Positions 8,887-16,412 of a DNA stretch of 64,000 nt are shown in pieces. Each line of letters starts with the position of its first letter. The stretch's first letter is position 1. The stretch is taken from positions 4,014,501 to 4,078,500 of the forward strand of contig NZ_CP121445.1 of NCBI RefSeq assembly GCF_029689925.1, written 5' to 3'. The notes under the pieces were generated by a model, which was given only the letters and a program-made list of their open reading frames with translations, had not been told where the DNA came from and searched no databases. Made by a program: the position numbers and the translations under genes. Source of the stretch: Anaerocolumna sp. AGMB13025 (lineage in GTDB: Bacteria > Bacillota > Clostridia > Lachnospirales > Lachnospiraceae).

Positions 8887-9639
8887 TTATACACTAACCT
8901 TCTTTTCAAGCATCCAGGCAGTTCCAAAGTAAGCAAGGAGAATGAATACCACCGTAATTACCGTCTGCCACGTAAGTAATATACTTACATCACCCATACC
9001 TGGTCTGCCATCAAGAATAAGATTAGAGATTTTACTATATAAATAATTGGACACCATAAATATAATAAAGCTTACAATTCCCTTATACTTTTTGTTTGCC
9101 AAAAATGTTGTACTTAAGGTAATGGAGAAGAAGGCAAGTGTAATAATAAAAATCCATAAAGCAATTATATAACAAACCGTTGCTACAAGATCAGAAAAAT
9201 CGATTTGTATATTATAAAACTGGTCAAGAAATTGCAGGAAGGCCTTTTTGAAATTAGCTAATTTATCATATCTGGCAATAAGCACACCCGCATCGAATAC
9301 AAACAAAGCGAAAAAAGCTGCGCCTGCTAAAATAATCTGGATACCGGCTGAGAGTACCTTAGCACCTACAATACTATAACTGGTATTGGGAGTTAAAAAC
9401 AGCATATAACTGCATTTCTGCTTTAAGTCATTGGAATAGGTTATAATCGACTCAAAGGCCAGAAAAAATAACGCTCCTAATGTAAAAACTATTAGTAATC
9501 CCATAACTGTACCTATCATATTTTGATTATCTCTTATTACTCCGTAAAAAAATGCAATTTCAAATAATGCGATTAAGGCTAATATAACAAGCTTTGAAAA
9601 GGCCTGCTTTCTAAATTCATATTTCATTAATTTCAACAT
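8887..9639 (-). CDS. ABC-2 type transporter permease
   Basis: A 250-residue integral membrane protein with about six hydrophobic segments (starting near 17, 39, 92, 152, 184 and 225) and little else. It follows an ABC ATPase by 15 bp and matches the permease layout of small ABC-2 exporters. Its basic N-terminus, LMKYEFRKQAFSK, is typical of permeases paired with BcrA-like ATPases. The substrate is unknown. Such GntR-regulated exporters often respond to peptides or cell-wall-active compounds. Confidence 0.75.
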   Translation of the reverse strand: MLKLMKYEFRKQAFSKLVILALIALFEIAFFYGVIRDNQNMIGTVMGLLIVFTLGALFFLAFESIITYSNDLKQKCSYMLFLTPNTSYSIVGAKVLSAGIQIILAGAAFFALFVFDAGVLIARYDKLANFKKAFLQFLDQFYNIQIDFSDLVATVCYIIALWIFIITLAFFSITLSTTFLANKKYKGIVSFIIFMVSNYLYSKISNLILDGRPGMGDVSILLTWQTVITVVFILLAYFGTAWMLEKKVSV

Positions 9640-9654
9640 TTTTCCATCCCCCTG

Positions 9655-10344
9655 TTATGCATAAATTTCTTTATATAATTCAACGATAGATTTACCATGA
9701 GAAGCCCTTATTTCTTCTGCTTCACCGCTTAATACTATTTTACCAGTTTTGATAAATACAGCATTATCTATGATTTTTTCCAGTTCATCCACTAAATGGC
9801 TGGAAACCAGGATAGTCACATCTTCTCTTGCAACTTCTAGTATAGTACTGATGATTCTTTCTCTTGCTATAATATCAATTCCGTTAAGGGGTTCGTCTAA
9901 CATATAAAGTTCTGCTTTTCTGGCAAGAGTTGCAGCTATTTTTAATTTAGCCGCTAAACCAGAAGATAATGTCTTTGCCTTATCTTTCATTCCCAGTTCC
10001 ATCCGGCTGATTAATTCTGCATAACGCTTGGAATCAAAATCTTCAAAAAAATCTTTATAATATTTACCCACATCTTCTACAGTCATATAGTTATAGAAAA
10101 ATGGTTCAGTGGACATATAAGCCACCTTTTTCTTAGAGGCAACCCCAATTGGCTCACCATGATAATTAAGAGTTCCGCTGGTGGGCTTTACAAGTCCGGC
10201 AATTATCTTCATCAGAGTCGTTTTGCCGCTGCCGTTAGGTCCAAGAAGGGCATAGATTTTACCTGGCTCAACTGAAAAGTTTATGCCGTCTACTGCTGTT
10301 TTGTTCATATACTTCTTTACTAAATCATTACATTGTAATATCAT
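9655..10344 (-). CDS. ABC transporter ATP-binding protein
   Basis: A 229-residue ATPase with Walker A GPNGSGKTT near 36-44, a Walker B region ELYMLDEP and an H-loop in SSHLVDELE. The signature is LSSGLAAKLKIA, where most ABC proteins have LSGGQ. A GTG at 10353 overlaps the ribosome site AGGAG. The ATG at 10344 is 8 nt downstream of it and gives the standard N-terminus MILQCNDLVKKY. It is the middle gene of gntR-ATPase-permease and energises the adjacent ABC-2 permease. Confidence 0.9.
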   Translation of the reverse strand: MILQCNDLVKKYMNKTAVDGINFSVEPGKIYALLGPNGSGKTTLMKIIAGLVKPTSGTLNYHGEPIGVASKKKVAYMSTEPFFYNYMTVEDVGKYYKDFFEDFDSKRYAELISRMELGMKDKAKTLSSGLAAKLKIAATLARKAELYMLDEPLNGIDIIARERIISTILEVAREDVTILVSSHLVDELEKIIDNAVFIKTGKIVLSGEAEEIRASHGKSIVELYKEIYA

Positions 10345-10411
10345 ATTCCACACTCCTATTATTTATTTTTAGACAACTGCAAAAGGCGGCCGTCAAAATA
10401 TTAATTGTTAC

Positions 10412-10777
10412 CTATTTACTGACTAACTCATATTTATTCTCTAATAACTGTATTAACTCCTCTTTCGTAAAGCCAAGTTGTTTCATTCCTTCAATAAAGT
10501 GTTCTAAAAGTGAACTCGCCATTTCTTCTCTGATATTTTTCAATTTATTCACATCCTCCGTTACATAGGTCCCCAGACCTCTTTTTGTGTAGCAAATTTC
10601 TTCGGATTCCATTTCTTTGTATATACGGTTTGCGGTATTGGGATTAATTTTATATTTAAAAGCCAGTTCCCTTCCTGAAGGAAGTTTTTCACCAAGTGCT
10701 ACTACACCGTTTACCATATCCTTTTTGATTTCATTAATAACTTGTACATAGATTGGTATATTATTATTAAACTCCAT
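10412..10777 (-). CDS. GntR family regulator, YtrA-like
   Basis: A 121-residue protein with an N-terminal winged helix: IYVQVINEIKKDMVNGVVALGEKLPSGRELA, then the recognition region KYKINPNTANRIYKEME. It is followed only by a short helical tail. That short layout defines the YtrA subfamily, whose members usually repress the ABC transporter they precede. AGGAGG lies 5 nt before the ATG. It is the first gene of the operon, consistent with autoregulation. Confidence 0.88.
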   Translation of the reverse strand: MEFNNNIPIYVQVINEIKKDMVNGVVALGEKLPSGRELAFKYKINPNTANRIYKEMESEEICYTKRGLGTYVTEDVNKLKNIREEMASSLLEHFIEGMKQLGFTKEELIQLLENKYELVSK

Positions 10778-10830
10778 TCACATCCTCCTTTCCATTTGTT
10801 ATAAAACTTATTCATAACTTTTGTTTTTAT

Positions 10831-12519
10831 CTATTTTGCTTTTAGTGCAGCTATGGCATAATTTAGCTCAACATCTTGCCCATCCATGTATTTTTCTTTA
10901 AAAGTTTCTTCGTTTAAAGGAATCTTAATGTCAGGGGTGGCACCACCTATCCCAGTATCATTACTGTCACCTTGAATGGTTTTGTCTTTATTTAGTGACC
11001 TTCCATCAGGTACTTGAATTACATATCCTTCTGGCATATTAAATTTTATAGGACTGGTTATAACCCCAAAGGAACCGTTAGTAGAAGTAAATCCAACAAT
11101 TTTGATGTTAGGTGATCCCTTTAATATAATTGGCATTCCTTCTGCAGAACTTCCGGTTTTATTATTAATTAAAATTGCAATGTTGCCATTGTAATACGGC
11201 TTTGAGGGGGTTATATTACGAGTTTCACTATCATTAATTTCAAATTTTTTTGTATACTTATTATAATAGCTTACATATTCATAGAATTTAATTTTATTTA
11301 TAAAATGCCCTGCTATGCTAGCAGCAATATCATCATCACCACCAGGATTATTTCTAAGATCAATAATTAGCCCCTTAATATTTTTAGCTTGAAACATTTT
11401 TAATTTTTCTTCTATGACTTTTTCAGGACTTGAAGTATCTGTATTAAGAAAATATTTAATTTTTATATACCCGTAACCATTACTTAAAATTTTTCCTTCA
11501 ACTGGATCTTCACCTTTTATAAGTTTTAACTTAGTCTTGTTAAGGGTTTCATAATTATCGTCATAAGCTTTTAGGGTAACTTCTTTTATTTTTTTTTCAC
11601 CCATATTTTTAAATCCAACTAAAACTTCTTTTCCTATTGAGGTCCTTACCATATAACGACCTTGCTCATAAAGCTTATCAGAATTTGTAGCAACAGGGTT
11701 GTCGGTCCATTTAGTATCTTTTAAAACCACATTTCCTGGTTTACCTTCCCAAGTTACTATCTCTGCGCCAAGCTTTATTCCATTTTTGTCTGCTGGACTA
11801 TCTTTTAAAACCAGGTTTACTAATACCTTACCATCATCCAATTGTATAGTACTTATTCCAAAACCACCTCCAACTTCTGCTTTACGAATATCTGGATTAT
11901 CGTTCATAATTTTTATGTGACCATCTCCAATAGAATAAAGGTATTCTCTTAAAGTCTTATAATATAAAACTTTATCCTTATCTTTTTCAGCCTTTTGAAA
12001 AATAGGCTCATATTTATCCTTTAGTTCATTCCATTTGATCTTCTTTAAATCTCCAAATGGATATTCAATCGACATACGTTTGTTCATTTGAATAAAGGCT
12101 TTGGAGTAACTCATATTATTTAGATCACTAGTTCGATTATACCTAATTTCTCCAGAAGTTATTATGGTTAAAATCATTAAGCTTACTCCAGCAAAACAAA
12201 CCAAAGGTCTTAAAACTCTTAAAATCCTATGTTTGGGAGCAGAAATACTAATAGTAGGTTTAAAAACTTTTTGTATAGTACATAAGAATATTAAAGCAGT
12301 TATTATATAAAATGATAGCGACAAATATGTAATATCGCCATAAATAATACTGATAATGCAAATAATAACACCTAAACTTGGTAAAAAATTAAACCATCTA
12401 TAATACTTTTTAATAGGAACAGCATACCATACTAAAACAACTAAATCTAATACAAATATAAGCAATTCGAAAACTGTTAACCACTTCAGTGAAGCAAATA
12501 TATTTTGAATAATGCTCAT
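10831..12519 (-). CDS. Membrane-anchored S41 (C-terminal processing-like) peptidase with PDZ domain
   Basis: The 562-residue product starts with about five hydrophobic segments (roughly 8-130). Next comes a tricorn-type helper region with SIGDGHIKI, then a PDZ domain (GGGFGISTIQL to AEIVTWEGKP). The catalytic domain has GLIIDLRNNPGGDDD and NNKTGSSAEGMPIILK, where the serine nucleophile is expected. GGAGGG at 12524-12529 selects the ATG at 12519 over the upstream ATG at 12549. The gene is more AT-rich in wobble positions than its neighbours. A multi-pass N-terminus is unusual for S41 enzymes, which normally have one signal anchor. Confidence 0.82.
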   Translation of the reverse strand: MSIIQNIFASLKWLTVFELLIFVLDLVVLVWYAVPIKKYYRWFNFLPSLGVIICIISIIYGDITYLSLSFYIITALIFLCTIQKVFKPTISISAPKHRILRVLRPLVCFAGVSLMILTIITSGEIRYNRTSDLNNMSYSKAFIQMNKRMSIEYPFGDLKKIKWNELKDKYEPIFQKAEKDKDKVLYYKTLREYLYSIGDGHIKIMNDNPDIRKAEVGGGFGISTIQLDDGKVLVNLVLKDSPADKNGIKLGAEIVTWEGKPGNVVLKDTKWTDNPVATNSDKLYEQGRYMVRTSIGKEVLVGFKNMGEKKIKEVTLKAYDDNYETLNKTKLKLIKGEDPVEGKILSNGYGYIKIKYFLNTDTSSPEKVIEEKLKMFQAKNIKGLIIDLRNNPGGDDDIAASIAGHFINKIKFYEYVSYYNKYTKKFEINDSETRNITPSKPYYNGNIAILINNKTGSSAEGMPIILKGSPNIKIVGFTSTNGSFGVITSPIKFNMPEGYVIQVPDGRSLNKDKTIQGDSNDTGIGGATPDIKIPLNEETFKEKYMDGQDVELNYAIAALKAK

Positions 12520-12760
12520 TTTTCCCTCCATCTCATTTATTTTTTTCATTTTTAAATATTTAATTATTGCTTCATCACCAGTGAACTAGTTATATAGTAC
12601 ACTAACTTTATATTTATGTCAATACCTTTTTTCAACATTTTTTAATTTATTTTATTATTACATTTGCTGCAACTAATATTCGGGATGCCTTTTTTACTAC
12701 ATTAAGAAAATATCTGACTCATCAGATTTTAGTTATAATGTATAGTCACCCTTATAAAAT

Positions 12761-12831
12761 CTTCCTTAAACGCTTCATGACATTTTCAAGGAGTGCAGCG
12801 TTTTTATGGAATAGGACGCAATTCCCTATTC
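12761..12831. repeat. Dispersed structured repeat, diverged copy (class II)
   Basis: It begins CTTCCTTAAACGCTTCATGA, closely matching the start of the copy at 18868 (CTTCCTTAAGTGCGTCATGC). It then shares a GCGTTTTTATGGAATAGG / CCTATTC hairpin segment with the copy at 40014-40049. GAATAGG (12809-12815) pairs with CCTATTC (12825-12831). Confidence 0.6.
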
Positions 12832-12907
12832 GTTTTGAGTGTCATAAGATTAATATTGCGTTTGGAATGTTGAGTAACCTTGTAACCCTCATATTCACTT
12901 ACATAAA

Positions 12908-12958
12908 AAATGACCACTGATAAGTTAGATTTTTAGTTCCAACTTATTAGGGTCATTT
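12908..12958 (-). terminator. Terminator of the GH50-like gene
   Basis: Arms AAATGACC...AACTTAT pair over 51 bp, with a U6 run on the minus strand (A-run before 12908). It sits 88 nt after the stop at 13046. Confidence 0.75.
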
Positions 12959-13045
12959 CTTATTCTACCATAATCAAGTGTTTTATATAATTTATACTGC
13001 GCTACAACTTTTGTTGTTGTATTTGATAGCTTCTAATTAAAATAG

Positions 13046-15055
13046 TTAGTACCCAATCATCGGAATGGCTTTCGGCTCTCTGGAATAAGGTGCCTGCTCC
13101 CCGTTTTTGACCTTATAAAGTACCGCTGAGGTTTCATGTACCGCTTCCATCAGTTCCTTATGAGGCTGCATACAGATATCTACCATTCCAATCTGATAAT
13201 TTTCTCCGTCATATCTTCCAAGACAAAACTGGTCGTTATATTGAAACCAATGGGCACCTACACCATACGGATGGGCTGCAACCTTTTCTACAAAATAACG
13301 CCACATAACACCTCTTTCCTCTTGATTTAAAACTCCCTTAAGTCCGGTAGCCGTTAATCCCTGGTCCAAAGCTCCACAGTGAAATTCCCCCAGAAGAATA
13401 GGCAGATCCACTCCGGCATTCATAACAAAATCCATATCTTTTACAGGATTGAAATCATAACAATTAATAGAGAATACATCAAAATATTCCCAGCCTGCCA
13501 TCATCAGAGTATTATTTGCTTTTGACCAACGCAGTCCAAGATTCAGATGATTACCATCTGCTTTTTTGCAAGCCAATGATGGTATCTTACTATATTCACT
13601 AATCAGGTATTTTGAAAATTCATAGATCTCTTTTTGTGATTTCGGATATGTTTTGGAACAGCAGTCTATCGGTTTATAAAACTCCTCAAAACTTTTAAAA
13701 TCACTATCCCAGGCTTCATTTAAAGCTTCAATTGTTTGGTATATATCTTTCAGGTACTGTATGAACCCCAGCCGGCAATAGGTCTGTGCCGGATTATGCA
13801 GTACTTCATCGGCAATGTATAGATCTTCTACGAAATTAAACTCTGGTTCATTCCTTAAGAAATAACCAATAAGCCAAGGATCCTCTTTCCATTCCAGCAG
13901 CTTCTTTGCATATTTTTCTGACCTTTTTGAGTACTCAGGTGATAGCACATCCGGAAAATCACGGAAAATCAAGATGTCTGTGGACGGAAAATCTGGCAGT
14001 TCTCTTACATATGGAAGTCTGCTGCCGTCATTATGAATACTTAATCCCGGAAAATTACCCTGGGAGTTGATTCCGTTTTTCATTAGTATATGATGGGATA
14101 GTTCTTCCCATTTTTCCTGCCACTTCTCTGCATATACACTTTTAAGATTAAGGGCTGTAAAACGAATGGTCTTATAACTGTCCAACGGCATATATGCCGT
14201 ACGCTGCCTGGTCCCTATCTGATAGAATTCCTTAAACTGAGGATCCGCTAGATCAGGAAGCCAGTCACATACCGATTCAAAGGAATCCACACGGCATGGA
14301 TCGCCTGGATTGGTTCCGCAGGGCCCTATAGAGAAATATTCACAACCCTCGGGATCTACAAGATGCCACCGTCCATCTGCGGACTTAAAGGTAGAGAAGA
14401 AACCCGTACCTTCTTTTAGTTTTCTGTCGGAATCTCCACCCCATCGATTCCATTCCGTAAAGGGATATTCTGCTTTTCCTTCATTTTCTTTAAGTTTTTC
14501 TTTTAATTCTTCAAAGGAATGAATCTTCCCTGGCCAATCCTTTCCTTTCCATTGTCCGAACTCGTCCACCAATTTCGTTTGGGGTATTGGGAAAACCTCA
14601 GGCTTATCATCTGTTAGATAAAAATCATCAAGCTTTACTTTTACATTGTGAAAGGTTTCTTCAATTCCCAGTTCAAACCTCTCAACCTCTCTTCGGTCGG
14701 TACGCTGGCCATGTATGACCAATTTAAGGGTCCCGGGCGTTCGGTTCGTATAAATTGTGCTGTTATCCAGCCAGTTTAAGTCAAGGCATATTCTTGTTTT
14801 GAATTTAGGTAACAAACCAAAACGCATAAATATTCTTTCTTTTTCCGCTCCCGGCATATAGAAGCGAAACATCATAGCAACTGAGTGTTCCTCCAGTACC
14901 TCAATATCCCCCACAATATATCGCTTGCCTGAATCCTTTATCTCGGGCAGCGAAATTCCCCCGCCACCTGCTCCAAATTCTGCAACGCAGCTTTCCTCCT
15001 CCAAGGAAAGAAAAACCGTATCCCTCGGGATAGAATTTTTCAGATTTAATCTCAT
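13046..15055 (-). CDS. Clan GH-A glycoside hydrolase, GH50 (beta-agarase) related
   Basis: The 669-residue protein has an N-terminal beta-rich domain (about 1-165), then QWKGKDWPGK as in GH50 enzymes, then a TIM barrel. The probable acid/base is E in YFLRNEPEF (near 393) and the nucleophile is E in LLGEFHCGALDQG. The C-terminal stretch HWFQYNDQFCLGRYDGENYQ is also strongly GH50-like. There is no signal peptide, so it should act in the cytoplasm on imported oligosaccharides. GH50 is best known for agarases of marine bacteria; in this setting a beta-galactoside from plant polymers is a plausible substrate. It is 177 bp downstream of the GH43 gene and probably shares its operator. Confidence 0.72.
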   Translation of the reverse strand: MRLNLKNSIPRDTVFLSLEEESCVAEFGAGGGGISLPEIKDSGKRYIVGDIEVLEEHSVAMMFRFYMPGAEKERIFMRFGLLPKFKTRICLDLNWLDNSTIYTNRTPGTLKLVIHGQRTDRREVERFELGIEETFHNVKVKLDDFYLTDDKPEVFPIPQTKLVDEFGQWKGKDWPGKIHSFEELKEKLKENEGKAEYPFTEWNRWGGDSDRKLKEGTGFFSTFKSADGRWHLVDPEGCEYFSIGPCGTNPGDPCRVDSFESVCDWLPDLADPQFKEFYQIGTRQRTAYMPLDSYKTIRFTALNLKSVYAEKWQEKWEELSHHILMKNGINSQGNFPGLSIHNDGSRLPYVRELPDFPSTDILIFRDFPDVLSPEYSKRSEKYAKKLLEWKEDPWLIGYFLRNEPEFNFVEDLYIADEVLHNPAQTYCRLGFIQYLKDIYQTIEALNEAWDSDFKSFEEFYKPIDCCSKTYPKSQKEIYEFSKYLISEYSKIPSLACKKADGNHLNLGLRWSKANNTLMMAGWEYFDVFSINCYDFNPVKDMDFVMNAGVDLPILLGEFHCGALDQGLTATGLKGVLNQEERGVMWRYFVEKVAAHPYGVGAHWFQYNDQFCLGRYDGENYQIGMVDICMQPHKELMEAVHETSAVLYKVKNGEQAPYSREPKAIPMIGY

Positions 15056-15232
15056 AAACCTTCTCCTTCTTTTTATTATTTTTAACTTGCTTCAAATCGC
15101 ATACCTGTCTGCAATACTTGCTGTAATTGAACTATTCTTCCAGATATCCAGTACCCGAAGGACTCTCACCTTATTCTCAAACCGAACCAAATCCCTTAAC
15201 AATTCTATTATAAGCTTTCACTATCGCTGTTT

Positions 15233-16183
15233 TCAGGTCTTGCTGCCGCTGTTTTCAGGTCTTCCCATAATAAGCTTCACAGGTTTCATAAATCCATTGT
15301 CATCAAATTCTAACCTCTCCATACTTATCTCACGGTGATAACCTTTTCCCTCCGGGTAGTTTTTAGTAGGTGTTGCAAACCGGTGATAGACAATCGAATA
15401 TTGGTCCTTATCCGGTTCTTTTAGTATGCAGTGATGACCGGTGCCTAAAATATCATATTCCGGTTTTTTCTCTAAAATCCTGTATTGAAATTTTACAGGA
15501 CCGTACAGATTATCCGATACTCCATAATTCACATGGTAATCCTCACTGCCGGTATCATCGCAGGACCAGGTATAATGATAAATCCCATCTCTTTTTAAAA
15601 CCGTAACTGCTTCCCTGAACTCCTGCAAACCTTCCAGATTCTTCATAGTCTCTTTGCACACATGGAGCAAATCCCTGCAAAGACGTACAATTGCCGGTCT
15701 TCCGTTACCAAAAAGCAGATAAACTTCACCGTTCTCCTCATATATTGAAGGGTCAATGGTCTGATCCATAGATACCCCGCACTCTTTCACAATTTCCGGT
15801 GTGAGTATGGGTTGTGGTTCGGCTTGAAAACCAGATACCGGTGAATCACTGACAGCAGCCCCGATACAGGATATTCCATCCTCTCTTTTTGCGCAGAAAT
15901 AGTAATAAAATTTTCCCTTCCTTTCATAAATCGCAGGTGCCCAGGCAGAGCCCACCGCCCAGGGAACTTGTTTTGAGGCAACATCTAACAGGATTCCTTC
16001 CTCCTTCCAGACGGTTTTATCCAAAGAGGAAAAGACGTGAAATACACTGCCACTCCAGTCTGTATATCCGTCCGTGGTGGGATAAAGATAATATTTATTT
16101 TTATATTTCAACATATCAGGATCCGCATACAAGCCTGTAATTAAAGGCTTTTTAGCCTTTATATACTCTTCTTTTTTAACCAT
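15233..16183 (-). CDS. Glycoside hydrolase family 43 (arabinanase/xylosidase-like)
   Basis: A 316-residue five-bladed propeller candidate. The general-base aspartate is in GLYADPDMLKYK, the second conserved aspartate in MDQTIDPSIYEENGEVYLLFG, and the acid glutamate in FREAVTVLKRDGIYH. No signal peptide is present. Family members remove arabinose, xylose or galactose side groups. The ATG at 16183 has AGGAG upstream. A consensus promoter and a LacI-type operator lie 55-110 bp upstream, tying it to the glycan regulon. Confidence 0.85.
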   Translation of the reverse strand: MVKKEEYIKAKKPLITGLYADPDMLKYKNKYYLYPTTDGYTDWSGSVFHVFSSLDKTVWKEEGILLDVASKQVPWAVGSAWAPAIYERKGKFYYYFCAKREDGISCIGAAVSDSPVSGFQAEPQPILTPEIVKECGVSMDQTIDPSIYEENGEVYLLFGNGRPAIVRLCRDLLHVCKETMKNLEGLQEFREAVTVLKRDGIYHYTWSCDDTGSEDYHVNYGVSDNLYGPVKFQYRILEKKPEYDILGTGHHCILKEPDKDQYSIVYHRFATPTKNYPEGKGYHREISMERLEFDDNGFMKPVKLIMGRPENSGSKT

Positions 16184-16237
16184 TTATCTTTTCTCCTTTT
16201 GCTCTCTGCTATTATTGTAATGATGGGAATATCGTTT

Positions 16238-16251
16238 TGAAACCGATTTCA
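16238..16251. promoter_or_regulatory. LacI-type operator, GH43/GH2 divergent region
   Basis: TGAAACCGATTTCA is a near-palindrome identical in 13 of 14 bases to the site in the lacI promoter (27151), and is the inverse of the site at 25401. It lies just downstream of the leftward -10 box. Confidence 0.75.
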
Positions 16252-16264
16252 TATCTATGTTTCC

Positions 16265-16293
16265 ATTCTACTATAGAAACGTTCTTTTTACAA
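16265..16293 (-). promoter_or_regulatory. Promoter for GH43 / GH50-like genes
   Basis: Minus strand TTGTAA (16288-16293), 17-bp spacer, TAGAAT (16265-16270). The operator at 16238 falls about 10 bp into the transcript. Confidence 0.7.
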
Positions 16294-16343
16294 TGATTCC
16301 ATACAAAAAGTCGCTAATTTACAATAACTCTCTCTAATTTACA

Positions 16344-16371
16344 TTGTTTTCTCCCATCAGTTTTTTATAAT
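16344..16371 (+). promoter_or_regulatory. Promoter for the GH2 gene
   Basis: TTGTTT (16344-16349), 16-bp spacer, TATAAT (16366-16371), about 40 nt before the start at 16413. Confidence 0.55.
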
Positions 16372-16412
16372 AGGTTCATAAATACACAATACAAATCACG
16401 GAGGTACTTTTA

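Larger units (their letters stand above)
12520..13045. other. Intergenic region with repeat remnant and terminator
   Basis: 526 bp without a credible gene. It contains a diverged copy of the dispersed structured repeat (12761-12831) and the terminator of the GH50-like gene (12908-12958). The small + strand frame across 12738-12920 is just the repeat read through. Confidence 0.6.

Noticed and set aside
8629..8979. 116-residue + strand frame
   Set aside because: No ribosome site; it overlaps the permease 3' end and the small membrane peptide on the other strand and crosses AT-rich DNA.
12738..12920. 60-residue + strand frame
   Set aside because: It is a read-through of the class II repeat and terminator, with no ribosome site.
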